From: Bacillota bacterium
Lineage (GTDB): Bacteria; Bacillota; Clostridia; Peptostreptococcales; Anaerovoracaceae
Direction of reading: 5' to 3'
NCBI GenBank assembly: GCA_017621195.1
Contig: JAGATO010000001.1
Coordinates: 1 to 12,275, forward strand
Length of the DNA: 12,275 bases
The notes under the pieces were generated by a model. It saw nothing but the letters and a program-made list of their open reading frames with translations. It did no database searches and was not told the origin of the DNA. The position numbers were made by a program, and so were the translations under genes. Below are positions 1 to 7,104 of this stretch, one piece after another; the first letter of the stretch is position 1, and every line of letters begins with the position of its first letter.

Positions 1-599
1 CCGCCAGCTTCGAAGGACGGGCACTGTTTACCGATATACTGAAACAGGTGGCTAAGGAAATATTTATTCCTCTGACCGTAGGGGGAGGAATCAACAATCT
101 GGAGGATTTTGACCGGGTATTGAAGTGCGGCGCCGACAAGGTCAGCGTCAACAGCGGAGCCATCCGCAACCCGGGGTTGATCCGTCAGGCTGCCCAGAAG
201 TACGGCGACCAGTGCGTCGTCTTGTCCATGGATGTGAAGCGCGTGGACGGAACGTATCACATTTTCGCCAAGGGCGGACGGGAAGATACGGGAATGGATG
301 CGTTGGAATGGGCTGAATTCGGCGCAAAAAACGGCGCCGGTGAGCTGGTTGTCAACAGTATCGATACCGACGGTGTCAAGGGCGGCTTCGATATTGAAAT
401 GCTGGAAGCCATTGCGGCCCGCGTCAACATTCCCATCATCGCCTCCGGCGGCGCAGGAAATCGGGAGCACTTCCTCGAGCTGTTCCAACACCCCTGCATC
501 GACGCCGGACTGGCCGCCAGCATCTTCCACTTTAAAGAAGTGGATATTCGGGAACTGAAGCAATATTTAAGGGATAACGGCGTGGAAATGCGCCTTTAG
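1..599 (+). CDS. hisF: Imidazole glycerol phosphate synthase subunit HisF (5' end cut off by window)
   Basis: HisF is the cyclase half of the HisFH synthase. It uses ammonia from HisH to turn PRFAR into imidazole glycerol phosphate and AICAR in the cytoplasmic histidine pathway. The reading frame is open from base 3 with no start inside the window, so the gene enters from the left. About 198 residues are visible against roughly 250 for the family, so the N-terminal quarter with the first catalytic aspartate is missing. The TIM-barrel phosphate-binding signature FIPLTVGGGI is at the left, SMDVKR lies in the middle, and NSIDTDGVKGGFD carries the second catalytic aspartate. IIASGGAGN is the second phosphate loop and LAASIFHF is near the C terminus. 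The GTG at 48 is an internal valine codon, not a start. hisIE follows after 19 bp. Identification is secure from the motifs and the neighbours. Confidence 0.96.
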   Translation, partial: ASFEGRALFTDILKQVAKEIFIPLTVGGGINNLEDFDRVLKCGADKVSVNSGAIRNPGLIRQAAQKYGDQCVVLSMDVKRVDGTYHIFAKGGREDTGMDALEWAEFGAKNGAGELVVNSIDTDGVKGGFDIEMLEAIAARVNIPIIASGGAGNREHFLELFQHPCIDAGLAASIFHFKEVDIRELKQYLRDNGVEMRL

Positions 600-618
600 T
601 ATATGAGGTGATACCATT

Positions 619-1254
619 ATGGAATTGAAATTTGATGAAAAAGGACTGATTCCTGCCATCGTGCAGGATTTTTACAGCAAAAAGGTGCTGACGCTGGCCT
701 ATATGAACCGGGAAAGCCTGGAGATCAGCATCTGCGAACGGAAGACGTGCTTCTTCAGTCGAAGCCGTCAGGAGCTGTGGAGAAAGGGAGAGACCAGCGG
801 AAACTTCCAGCACATCGTCAGCATCTACGCCGACTGTGACGGCGATGCTCTGGTGGTGGAGGTCATCAAGGACGGCCCCGCCTGCCACACGGGGAGCGAC
901 AGCTGTTTCTTCGAACCGATTTTCTTGAGCCCGGAGCTGACCCAGTTCTCCTACGACGGTCTGTATCGTCTGATCGAAGGCCGCAAGACGGAAAAGAAGG
1001 AAGGAAGCTATACGACCTATCTGTTTGAAAAGGGCATGGACAAGATCCTGAAGAAGGTGGGCGAGGAATGTACCGAGGTGATCATCGGTGCGGCCAAGGG
1101 CGATAAGGAAGAGACCATCTATGAGATCGCCGATCTGGCCTATCACGTGATGGTTCTCATGGTGGAAGCCGGGATCGAGTTGAAGGACGTCACCGCCGAG
1201 CTGGCCCGTCGCCACGTCATCGACCACAAGGTGAAACAGGAGAGAATGCAGTAA
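619..1254 (+). CDS. hisI: Bifunctional phosphoribosyl-AMP cyclohydrolase / phosphoribosyl-ATP pyrophosphohydrolase HisIE
   Basis: This 211-residue fusion would carry out steps 2 and 3 of histidine biosynthesis: hydrolysis of PR-ATP to PR-AMP, then ring opening to ProFAR. Residues 1-105 are the HisI cyclohydrolase: YMNRES (28-33), SRSRQELWRKGETSGN (47-62), the metal-binding DCDGDAL (72-78), and ACHTGSDSCF (88-97) with the two zinc cysteines C89 and C96. Residues 108-205 are HisE, an all-alpha pyrophosphohydrolase with KKVGEECTEVIIGAAKG (145-161) and the acidic YEIADLAYH (168-176). Length agrees with fused HisIE proteins. The start ATG is preceded by GAGGTG at 605-610. The stop TAA overlaps the ATG of the next gene by one base, which suggests translational coupling within the his operon. 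Confidence 0.96.
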   Translation: MELKFDEKGLIPAIVQDFYSKKVLTLAYMNRESLEISICERKTCFFSRSRQELWRKGETSGNFQHIVSIYADCDGDALVVEVIKDGPACHTGSDSCFFEPIFLSPELTQFSYDGLYRLIEGRKTEKKEGSYTTYLFEKGMDKILKKVGEECTEVIIGAAKGDKEETIYEIADLAYHVMVLMVEAGIELKDVTAELARRHVIDHKVKQERMQ

Positions 1255-2093
1255 TGGAGCAGATCACGAAAATTACGGCCAACGCTCATACGCATACGAC
1301 CTGGTGCGACGGAAAGAATACGACGGAGGAAATGGTTTTGGCCGCCATCGATGCGGGGTTTTCCTGTCTGGGATTCAGCGGTCACAGCTACACCTGGTTC
1401 GACGAGAGTTATGCCATGTCCCAGGAGGGGACGAAGATTTACCGTCAGGAGGTCATGGCCCTGCGGGAGAAGTATCGCGACAGGATTCACATTGCTCTGG
1501 GAGTGGAATGGGATGGTGCCGCACGGGATCTGGATCCGGCGGATTACGATTATACCATCGGCAGCTGTCACTATATTTACAGTCCGAAAAGGGAGCGGTA
1601 TTACACGGTGGACTACACCGTTGAAGAACTGGAACAGTGCAGGGATCAGGTGTTTGGCGGCGACGGCCTGGCCATGGCAAAGGCCTACTACGACGGGGTG
1701 ATCAACATGGTCTGGATGAGAAAGCCTACCATCGTGGGGCATCTGGATCTGATCCGCAAGCTGAACGCCGGAAACCGGTTCTTCGATGAGACGTCGGAGC
1801 CTTATCTGGAGCTTGCCAGGGCGGCGGCAAAGGCCTGCGTGCAGGCCGGCTGTGTCATCGAGATCAACACCGGCGGCGTGTATAAGTGCTACCGAAACAC
1901 GCCCTATCCGGCGGAGCCCATCCTGCGATACATCGGGGAACTGGGAGGAAAGGTGACCATCAATTCCGACGCTCATGACACGAAAGGGATCGATTTTATG
2001 TTTCCTCAGGCGTTGGAACTGATGAAGCGATGCGGCTTTTCCACCGTATGGCAGCTGACCGAGGAAGGTATGAAGGGATTTCGGATCGGTTGA
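1254..2093 (+). CDS. hisK: Histidinol-phosphatase, PHP family (HisJ/HisK type)
   Basis: Predicted to remove phosphate from L-histidinol phosphate, the penultimate step of histidine synthesis. The 279-residue protein has the PHP metal-site motifs in order: HTH (12-14), SGH (H44), GVEWD (E85), GSCHY (H106), VGHLDL (H163) and SDAH (239-241). These would hold a di- or trinuclear metal centre. Length and motif spacing fit the monofunctional PHP histidinol phosphatases of Firmicutes, which replace the HAD-type enzyme of HisB. Other PHP phosphoesterases look similar, so the assignment rests also on its place as the last gene of the his cluster. The ATG shares its A with the hisIE stop (TAATG), and an AGGAGAG Shine-Dalgarno lies at 1238-1244 inside hisIE. 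No clear terminator follows; the operon seems to end here because a new promoter-like region starts about 70 bp downstream. Confidence 0.9.
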   Translation: MEQITKITANAHTHTTWCDGKNTTEEMVLAAIDAGFSCLGFSGHSYTWFDESYAMSQEGTKIYRQEVMALREKYRDRIHIALGVEWDGAARDLDPADYDYTIGSCHYIYSPKRERYYTVDYTVEELEQCRDQVFGGDGLAMAKAYYDGVINMVWMRKPTIVGHLDLIRKLNAGNRFFDETSEPYLELARAAAKACVQAGCVIEINTGGVYKCYRNTPYPAEPILRYIGELGGKVTINSDAHDTKGIDFMFPQALELMKRCGFSTVWQLTEEGMKGFRIG

Positions 2094-2162
2094 TATCCCC
2101 GTACAACAGTTACATTTATATTACAGCTTCGTGTCAAATCAAAAAAATGACGAAAAATACGG

Positions 2163-2168
2163 TATAAT
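2163..2168 (+). promoter_or_regulatory. Candidate -10 box for the amidase leader transcript
   Basis: A perfect TATAAT lies at 2163-2168 in an AT-rich stretch. The best -35 at normal spacing (about 2139-2145, TCAAAA/CAAAAA) is poor, and there is no extended -10 TGN. Transcription from here would start near 2174-2176, just before the first stem of the leader RNA at 2178, which supports the call. Confidence 0.5.
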
Positions 2169-2174
2169 GTTGTA

Positions 2175-2265
2175 TACGCGGTATTTCTCCCATAGGTGAA
2201 TGGCGCAGCTTCGAGCCGCCGGGCGGGTAATGGCGGTACCGATACAAAGCAGATACCGTTTTTTT
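2175..2265 (+). ncRNA. Structured 5' leader RNA (candidate riboswitch/attenuator) upstream of the amidase, class unassigned
   Basis: The 5' segment 2178-2186 pairs with 2251-2259 over 9 bp (two G-U wobbles at or near the ends) and is followed directly by a run of Ts (2259-2265). Inside this closing stem lie several possible hairpins: CCAT 2190-2193 with ATGG 2200-2203; GCT 2208-2210 with AGC 2214-2216; and GCCGCC 2215-2220 with GGCGGT 2232-2237, the last two sharing bases. An alternative stem, CGGTA 2234-2238 with TACCG 2254-2258, competes both for the 3' strand of the closing stem and for GGCGG. Two exclusive folds ending at a U-tract are the hallmark of a transcription attenuator. The transcript seems to start within a few bases of the first stem. 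I did not recognise the consensus of any riboswitch class I know. GGTGAAT recalls part of the c-di-AMP class, but its other conserved blocks are missing. Confidence 0.5.
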
Positions 2266-2300
2266 ATTTGTTGAAATATGAAGATTGTTGAAAGGGTTGG

Positions 2301-3779
2301 ATGATGAAAAAGGGATTGTTGATGACGATGATATTGACGCTGGTTTTGGCCGCGGTCTTGGGACTGGGCATCGTGACATCCTATGCCGACGCGGTGAATC
2401 CCACGCTGGTTCTGGATGGTCAGGTGTTGGAAACGCCGGATCCGCCGGTGATTCGTTCGGGACGTACGCTGCTCCCTGCAAAGATTTTGTTTGAAAGCAT
2501 GGGGGGGAGTGTAGGATGGGATGGCCAGCTTCGTCAGACGACGATTACTCTGGGAGATACCACGGTGCAGTTGACTATCGATTCCACGACGGCCCTGGTC
2601 AACGGTGAAGAGAAGACGCTGGATGTTCCGGCCACCATCATCAACAGCAGGACGTATGTACCGGTCAATTTCGCGGCCACGCAGTTGGGCTGTCAGGTGC
2701 TGTGGGACGGAGTCAATCACATCGTCACCGTCAACTCGCCGAAGAAGGCCATCGCGATCACAAATATTCAGGTCATGGAAGCCAGAAGTACCGTTCGCGT
2801 GGAGCTGAGCAGCGATGGCGTCGTTGAAAATTACAGGGTCGTTGCCTTCGAAAATCCGGACCGCATCGTCATCGATGTGAGAGGCGCCAAATTGCAGTTC
2901 AACGGAGGTACTGCCGGAGGTCTGGGGATTTCCAACGATATCTTTTCCAACGTAAGATTTTCTCAGTTCGATGCGGATACGGTCAGAGCCGTGGTGGATC
3001 TGAGCGTTCAGCAGGCGCCGCAGGTCAGCCTGTCTCAGGACAAGATGGCGATCTACATCGATTTTACCACTGACGAAGTCAATGAGGCGGAAGAGCCGGC
3101 GGAGGACGATCCTGTGAATGCGGTGGAGCCCGCCGACGATGCGGAGCTGGCGGCGCTGGGTCTGCCCCGTCTGGACTGGAGGATGCAGGGTAAGCTGATC
3201 GTCATCGACCCCGGTCACGGTGGAATCGATTCCGGATCGTTGGGATATATTGACGGAGAACTGGCCCTTATGGAAAAGGATATCAACTTACAGATCGGTC
3301 TGCGGCTCAACGAGCTGTTGCAGATGGCAGGGGCGTCTACGGCTATGACGCGGACGGAAGACGTTTCCGTCGGGCTTTACGATCGTCCGGAGATCGCCAA
3401 CGGCCTGTCGGCTGCACTGTTCGTATCCTGCCACAACAATTCCAACGATAACGCATCCCCCAACGGGACGGAGGTTCACTATTCGGTCAAGGCCAGTGAA
3501 GCGGATCAGGGCTTTACCAGTAAAGCGATCGCCGAGTCGGTCATGGACGAATTGGAAATATCCATGGGACTGCTGCGCCGGGGAGCGAAGAACAGTCCGG
3601 CCTATGCGGTCCTGCGCTGCACGGAGATGCCGGCCATCATTATCGAAGGTGCGTTCCTGTCCAATCCTTCGGATCTGCAGTATATGTTGAGCGACACCTA
3701 TGTGGAAGATTACGCGTTGGGAGTAGCTCGAGGCATCATCAAGGTACTGAACGCTGCGGTGGACAGCCAGCAGGAATAG
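2301..3779 (+). CDS. Secreted N-acetylmuramoyl-L-alanine amidase (Cu-amine-oxidase-like + AMIN + Amidase_3)
   Basis: A zinc amidase expected to cut the amide bond between N-acetylmuramic acid and L-Ala of the peptide stem, outside the membrane. Residues 1-31 are a signal peptide (MMKK, hydrophobic core, SYADA). Residues 33-145 resemble the copper amine oxidase N-terminal-like domain (PF07833) found in clostridial wall proteins. Residues 150-255 fit an AMIN domain, which targets the envelope. An acidic linker spans about 257-283. Residues 297-485 are Amidase_3: DPGHGG (H306), MEKD (E325), SCHNNS (H378) as zinc ligands, and IIIEGAFLSN with catalytic E449. All four key residues are present. AAAGGG at 2291-2296 lies only 4 nt from the ATG at 2301 but 7 nt from a second ATG at 2304, so the start may be 2304. 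It follows the structured leader, so conditional transcription is possible. Exact biological role (autolysis, division, sporulation) cannot be told. Confidence 0.93.
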   Translation: MMKKGLLMTMILTLVLAAVLGLGIVTSYADAVNPTLVLDGQVLETPDPPVIRSGRTLLPAKILFESMGGSVGWDGQLRQTTITLGDTTVQLTIDSTTALVNGEEKTLDVPATIINSRTYVPVNFAATQLGCQVLWDGVNHIVTVNSPKKAIAITNIQVMEARSTVRVELSSDGVVENYRVVAFENPDRIVIDVRGAKLQFNGGTAGGLGISNDIFSNVRFSQFDADTVRAVVDLSVQQAPQVSLSQDKMAIYIDFTTDEVNEAEEPAEDDPVNAVEPADDAELAALGLPRLDWRMQGKLIVIDPGHGGIDSGSLGYIDGELALMEKDINLQIGLRLNELLQMAGASTAMTRTEDVSVGLYDRPEIANGLSAALFVSCHNNSNDNASPNGTEVHYSVKASEADQGFTSKAIAESVMDELEISMGLLRRGAKNSPAYAVLRCTEMPAIIIEGAFLSNPSDLQYMLSDTYVEDYALGVARGIIKVLNAAVDSQQE

Positions 3780-3823
3780 CTGCGGCGGACTGTCAGCGGA
3801 AATAAAGGAAAAACAGAAAAAGA

Positions 3824-3875
3824 AACGACGGCGGCCATCGGTCTCAAGGGAGCGGCGGCCGTTCTTTCGTTTTTG
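3824..3875 (+). terminator. Probable rho-independent terminator after the amidase gene
   Basis: ACGGC (3828-3832) pairs with GCCGT (3858-3862), and CTC/GAG can pair inside. An outer AAACGA/TCGTTT pairing is also possible. The T-rich tail TTCTTTCGTTTTTG (3862-3875) follows. The inner stem is imperfect, so strength is uncertain. Confidence 0.55.
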
Positions 3876-3925
3876 TAATGCAATATTCTGGGATCTGTTT
3901 TCTGTTTCGGCGTTGTCGGCAGCAA

Positions 3926-3955
3926 TTGACAGAATCCGGGGAATTCATGTAGAAT
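3926..3955 (+). promoter_or_regulatory. Sigma-A-type promoter for the split lysO pair
   Basis: TTGACA at 3926-3931 and TAGAAT at 3950-3955 are separated by 18 bp, close to the vegetative consensus. The predicted start is about 3962, some 30 bp before the first start codon. Confidence 0.8.
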
Positions 3956-3992
3956 AGAAGAACATTACAGTTTGTTAGTTAGGGGAGGAAGT

Positions 3993-4319
3993 ATGGCTTA
4001 CACAGCAAAATTATTGTCCATCATGGTAGTGGGGATTCTCATCGGGATCGGAATCAACAAGAACAGCAAAAAAACGGGGAAGGACTGGGAATGGCTGTCT
4101 CGTCTGTCGGGCAAGGTACAGACCTTCGTGGTCATCTACCTGATCTTCGTACTGGGTGTGCGGATCGGTTCCGACCGCCATGTCTTCGAGCAGCTGGACA
4201 AGCTGTGGATCGTGGCGCTGGTCATCACTGTTGCCGCCATGGGGCTGGGACTTCTGTTTGTCCACATTCTGCGGAAAGTTCTGAAGTTCGACAGGGAAGG
4301 GGTGAAGGCAGATGACTAA
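3993..4319 (+). CDS. LysO-type lysine exporter, N-terminal half (DUF340/Lys_export)
   Basis: A 108-residue membrane protein with three predicted membrane spans (about 6-21, 43-59 and 71-92) and a charged C-terminal tail. Its position directly before the conserved LysO C-half, its size and its topology match the N-terminal part of single-chain LysO proteins such as E. coli YbjE, which export L-lysine across the inner membrane. The frame is open upstream to a TTG at 3972, but that extension would cover the strong ribosome binding site GGGGAGGA at 3982-3989, so I place the start at ATG 3993. Its stop overlaps the next gene by 8 bases. On its own the sequence is weakly diagnostic; the call depends on the neighbour. 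The two chains presumably assemble into one transporter. Confidence 0.75.
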   Translation: MAYTAKLLSIMVVGILIGIGINKNSKKTGKDWEWLSRLSGKVQTFVVIYLIFVLGVRIGSDRHVFEQLDKLWIVALVITVAAMGLGLLFVHILRKVLKFDREGVKADD

Positions 4320-4920
4320 GAAGATTTTGTTCACCGTGGCTCTGGGGATCCTGTGCGGTCGCTTTGCCACGGAGCATCTGGCACTGTTTCAGTGGATCGT
4401 GGACAACAACGGGCTGCTGATTGATCTGGGACTGTACGCTCTTCTGTTCTTCGTGGGATTGGATATGGGGCGGAATGAAACCGTTTTTTCGGATATGAAA
4501 AAGGCGGGCTGGAGAATTCTGCTGTTTCCCTTTGCCAGCATGCTGGGTACACTTCTGGGCGCCGCCCTGGTTTCGATCTTTTTTCCTTACAAGGTCAATG
4601 AATGCATGGCCATTGCCGCAGGTTTCGGCTGGTATTCCCTGGCGCCTGTGCTTTTGGCGGAATATTCCTCCATCATCAGCGCGATCTGTTTTCTGGCCAA
4701 CGTCATGCGGGAACTGCTCGCCTTCATCTTCATTCCTATCGTAGCCAAACGGGTGGGATACATCGAGACAACGTCGCTGGCGGGCGCTGCGGCCATGGAT
4801 ACGTGCCTGGCGGTGACGATTCGCTCCACTCACGAGAGAATCGTCATCTATGCCATTGCTTGCGGCATGATCACGGGGACGCTTGTTCCGGTCATCATTC
4901 CCATTCTGGTCAGCTTTTAG
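4312..4920 (+). CDS. lysO: LysO-family lysine exporter, C-terminal half
   Basis: A 202-residue integral membrane protein with about five or six hydrophobic spans. It carries the conserved blocks I know from E. coli LysO/YbjE in the same order: LLFFVGLDMGRN (44-55), AAGFGWYSL (102-110) followed by a small-residue/LLAE segment, MRELLAFIFIP (132-142), AAAMDTCLAV (159-168), and a C-terminal glycine/proline-rich span GTLVPVIIPIL. YbjE exports L-lysine and toxic analogues and is one chain of about 300 residues; here the N-terminal part is a separate gene. Start ATG 4312 lies inside the end of the previous gene and has an AAGGGGTG Shine-Dalgarno at 4297-4304, so it is made by coupled re-initiation. 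The substrate is inferred from the family. The stop is 3 bp from the stop of the convergent gene. Confidence 0.85.
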   Translation: MTKKILFTVALGILCGRFATEHLALFQWIVDNNGLLIDLGLYALLFFVGLDMGRNETVFSDMKKAGWRILLFPFASMLGTLLGAALVSIFFPYKVNECMAIAAGFGWYSLAPVLLAEYSSIISAICFLANVMRELLAFIFIPIVAKRVGYIETTSLAGAAAMDTCLAVTIRSTHERIVIYAIACGMITGTLVPVIIPILVSF

Positions 4921-4923
4921 ATT

Positions 4924-6081
4924 TCAAGGTTTCGGCAAGTTCCACTTTTCCTGAGGAATGGCGCGTTCCTTCAGCTGATCCTTGATGAAGGTACGAAACA
5001 GGGCATAGCATACGGAGCAGAGGGGGATGAACAGAAGCATGCCGACCACTCCCAACAGGCTGCCGCCGACGGTGACGGCGGCCAGAACCCAGACGGAAGG
5101 AAGACCGACGGAACTTCCCACAACGTGGGGGTAGATCAGGTTGCCTTCGATCTGCTGCAGAACCAGAAACAGAACAACGAATTGAGCGGCCTGCCAGGGA
5201 TTGACGATCAGGATCAGAAAGGCGCCGACGAAGCATCCGATAAAAGCGCCCACCACGGGGATCAGCGCGGTGACGGCGATCAGAACGCCCACGAGAAGGG
5301 CGTAGGGCATCCGAAACAGGGACATGGCACAGAAGAACATGGTACCAAGTATGATGGCCTCTATGCATTGTCCGGAAAAGAATCGAGAGAAGGTCACGTG
5401 AGACAGGGACAGAACCTCCATGATCCGATCGGCTGCATGAAGGGGAAACAGTCCGTAGATTACCTGCTTTCCATGACGGGACAGCTTTTCCTTTTGCATC
5501 AAAAGGTAGATGGAAAAGACGAAGCTGATGAAGAAGGAGGTGACGCCGCTGATGATTTTTCCGATGGCACTGAAGCTGGAATTGACTGCGGTCGAGGTTA
5601 TCCCCTGAAGAAGACCTACAGCTTTTTGTGTTAGGGAAGACCAGTTGATGTCCATCCTGTCCAGATACATCTTCACCTCCGGCCAGGAGATGGACAGGGA
5701 GTCCAACGTCTGTTCCAGAGATTCCATAGCAGACGGAATCTGCTCGGCAAGCATGGAGAAGGTACGACCCATTTCCGGAACGACCACAAAGAATACGAGA
5801 ACGATGATACCGGTGGCCAGAATCAGGGTGATCAGATACGCCAGAGGACGGCGAAATCGATCCAGAAGCCCGTTCTTCGGAAAGAGCAGACCTTCGATCC
5901 GGCTCATGGGTATGTTCAGGATAAAGGCGATAGCTCCGCCGATGAGGAAGGGAAGAAAGATCCCAAAGAGGCGATGAGCCAGGGACAGAACGCTGGAAAT
6001 GTTCTGCAGGGCACAGTGAAATGCAATGGCGGAAAACAGGATCAATACGATCTTTTTTATTGTTTTTTTATCGAAATCCAT
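4924..6081 (-). CDS. AI-2E/PerM-family integral membrane transporter (YtvI-like)
   Basis: A 385-residue polytopic protein with about eight hydrophobic segments and a soluble stretch around 105-170 between the N-terminal and C-terminal membrane parts, the usual layout of the family. Family motifs: FFSGQCIEAIILG (234-246), ALIPVVGAFIG (272-282) and QQIEGNLIYPHVVG (309-322). Members include the AI-2 exporter TqsA, some Na+/H+ antiporters and proteins linked to sporulation, so the substrate is not known. The frame is open for another 91 codons upstream, but the start at 6081 (MDFDKK) has a GGAG ribosome binding site (ACGGAGATGACTCT before the ATG), and the upstream part lacks family character. 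The gene is alone on its strand. Its 3' end nearly touches lysO, with no intervening terminator. Confidence 0.9.
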   Translation of the reverse strand: MDFDKKTIKKIVLILFSAIAFHCALQNISSVLSLAHRLFGIFLPFLIGGAIAFILNIPMSRIEGLLFPKNGLLDRFRRPLAYLITLILATGIIVLVFFVVVPEMGRTFSMLAEQIPSAMESLEQTLDSLSISWPEVKMYLDRMDINWSSLTQKAVGLLQGITSTAVNSSFSAIGKIISGVTSFFISFVFSIYLLMQKEKLSRHGKQVIYGLFPLHAADRIMEVLSLSHVTFSRFFSGQCIEAIILGTMFFCAMSLFRMPYALLVGVLIAVTALIPVVGAFIGCFVGAFLILIVNPWQAAQFVVLFLVLQQIEGNLIYPHVVGSSVGLPSVWVLAAVTVGGSLLGVVGMLLFIPLCSVCYALFRTFIKDQLKERAIPQEKWNLPKP

Positions 6082-6185
6082 AGAGTCATCTCCGTTCGTA
6101 ATATCGTGTATGGTTGAGAATGATTGTTCATATAAGTCTATCTCACAGACGCGAAGAATACAAGTGAAGATGGTGTGAAAAATAT

Positions 6186-6234
6186 TCCAAATGGTTCGAA
6201 TACATCCAAATGTATCGGAATAGATTCGGATGTC
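6186..6234. repeat. Inverted and direct repeats in a divergent intergenic region
   Basis: Between the divergent AI-2E-family gene and the membrane ferredoxin gene (6082-6274) lies ATACAT (6200-6205) with its inverse ATGTAT (6210-6215), extended by TTC/GAA at the outer edges. TCCAAATG occurs twice, at 6186-6193 and 6205-6212, 19 bp apart, and a related ATTCGGATG follows near 6224. This could be an operator shared by the divergent genes. I found no convincing promoter on either strand; a weak minus-strand pair (TTGTAT, 17 bp, TAGACT) is possible. Confidence 0.4.
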
Positions 6235-6274
6235 TTTGAGTGAAAAGTTGACGTAGGAAAGGAAAAACAGGATA

Positions 6275-7093
6275 ATGAAAAAGTATGGGCTGCCTGTTTT
6301 GATGCTGATCGTATTTGAAATCGTGGCTGTCGCGCTCTGGAAAGCGAAAGACAACGCATTTTATCTGTTCAATTTCAGCTACATTGGCTGTTCCATCACC
6401 CTGGCTCTCTTTTTGTTTCTCAGGAAGAATCCCCACGCCCGGCGGGTAGCACAGATCCTGGTGGGACTGTACATGCTGGTCTATCTTGGCCTGATCTGCC
6501 GTGAAAACATGCAGATCGAGGGATTCTGGTACTACCTGTTTACCGGTGTATTCGAAGCGGCTACCATTCATTACGCGGTGGCCAAGATCTTCGGGCCTCT
6601 GTTCTTCGGAAGGGGATGGTGCGGGTACGCCTGCTGGACGGCCATGATATTGGACTTCCTGCCTTACAAGGCTCCGAAGCAGCCGCGAAGAAACATCGGG
6701 TGGATTCGTTACGCGGTCTTTATCGCATCGCTCCTGTTTGTAGCGGCTATGTTTTTCGCCCATGCGGCAGACATGGAACGGATCATGTTTCGAGCCTTCG
6801 TTGTCGGAAATCTGGCGTATTACGCGGTGGGGATCGGTCTGGCGTTTCGATTTCAGGACAATCGGGCCTTCTGCAAGTACGTATGTCCGATCACCGTATT
6901 TCTGAAGCCCATGAGCTACTTTGCTCTGATGAGGATCCAATGTGATGCGGACAAGTGCATCTCCTGCGGTAGATGTAAAAAGGCCTGCCCCATGGATGTG
7001 GATGTGACCGATCCGTCCCGGAAGAGAAAGAACGGAACGGAGTGCATTCTCTGTTTTGAATGTGCCAGGGCTTGTCCGAAGGACGCAATATAG
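6275..7093 (+). CDS. NapH-like membrane 4Fe-4S ferredoxin
   Basis: A 272-residue protein with about five membrane spans (near 5-22, 31-50, 57-75, 143-163 and 173-193) and a C-terminal dicluster ferredoxin. GRGWCGYACW (C116, C120) and FCKYVCP (C200, C204) are the paired CxxxC/CxxxCP motifs typical of the NapH/NosR/RdxA-type membrane electron carriers. CISCGRCKKACP (C228, C231, C234, C238) and CILCFECARACP (C257, C260, C263, C267) would bind two [4Fe-4S] clusters, probably on the cytoplasmic side. The protein stops five residues after the last cysteine. It likely moves electrons between the quinone pool or a soluble donor and a partner, but no reductase or maturation gene is next to it. AGGAAAGGA at 6255-6263 serves the ATG. 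The precise pathway cannot be assigned. Confidence 0.85.
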   Translation: MKKYGLPVLMLIVFEIVAVALWKAKDNAFYLFNFSYIGCSITLALFLFLRKNPHARRVAQILVGLYMLVYLGLICRENMQIEGFWYYLFTGVFEAATIHYAVAKIFGPLFFGRGWCGYACWTAMILDFLPYKAPKQPRRNIGWIRYAVFIASLLFVAAMFFAHAADMERIMFRAFVVGNLAYYAVGIGLAFRFQDNRAFCKYVCPITVFLKPMSYFALMRIQCDADKCISCGRCKKACPMDVDVTDPSRKRKNGTECILCFECARACPKDAI

Positions 7094-7104
7094 GCATGGA
7101 ATAG

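Noticed and set aside
1143..1976. Minus-strand open frame opposite hisIE/hisK
   Set aside because: Antisense shadow of two well-supported his genes.
2175..2265. Assignment of the amidase leader to the c-di-AMP (ydaO) riboswitch
   Set aside because: Only GGTGAAT and the gene context fit. The conserved GGGGAACC-like block in the right order and the GACAGCTAAC-like 3' block are not seen, and the leader is shorter than usual.
2139..3218. Minus-strand open frame of 359 codons opposite the amidase
   Set aside because: It is antisense to a gene with signal peptide and domain motifs, and runs into the leader RNA and promoter region. No supporting start or family.
3972..3992. TTG start at 3972 for the LysO N-half
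   Set aside because: The seven added codons are the Shine-Dalgarno region itself; ATG 3993 is correctly spaced from it.
4290..4330. Programmed frameshift joining the two LysO halves
   Set aside because: No slippery heptamer is visible at the overlap, and the C-half has its own ATG and Shine-Dalgarno, so re-initiation is simpler.
6082..6354. N-terminal extension of the AI-2E-family protein by 91 residues
   Set aside because: It would cover the divergent gene's start and control region. The start at 6081 has a good ribosome binding site and gives the normal family length.
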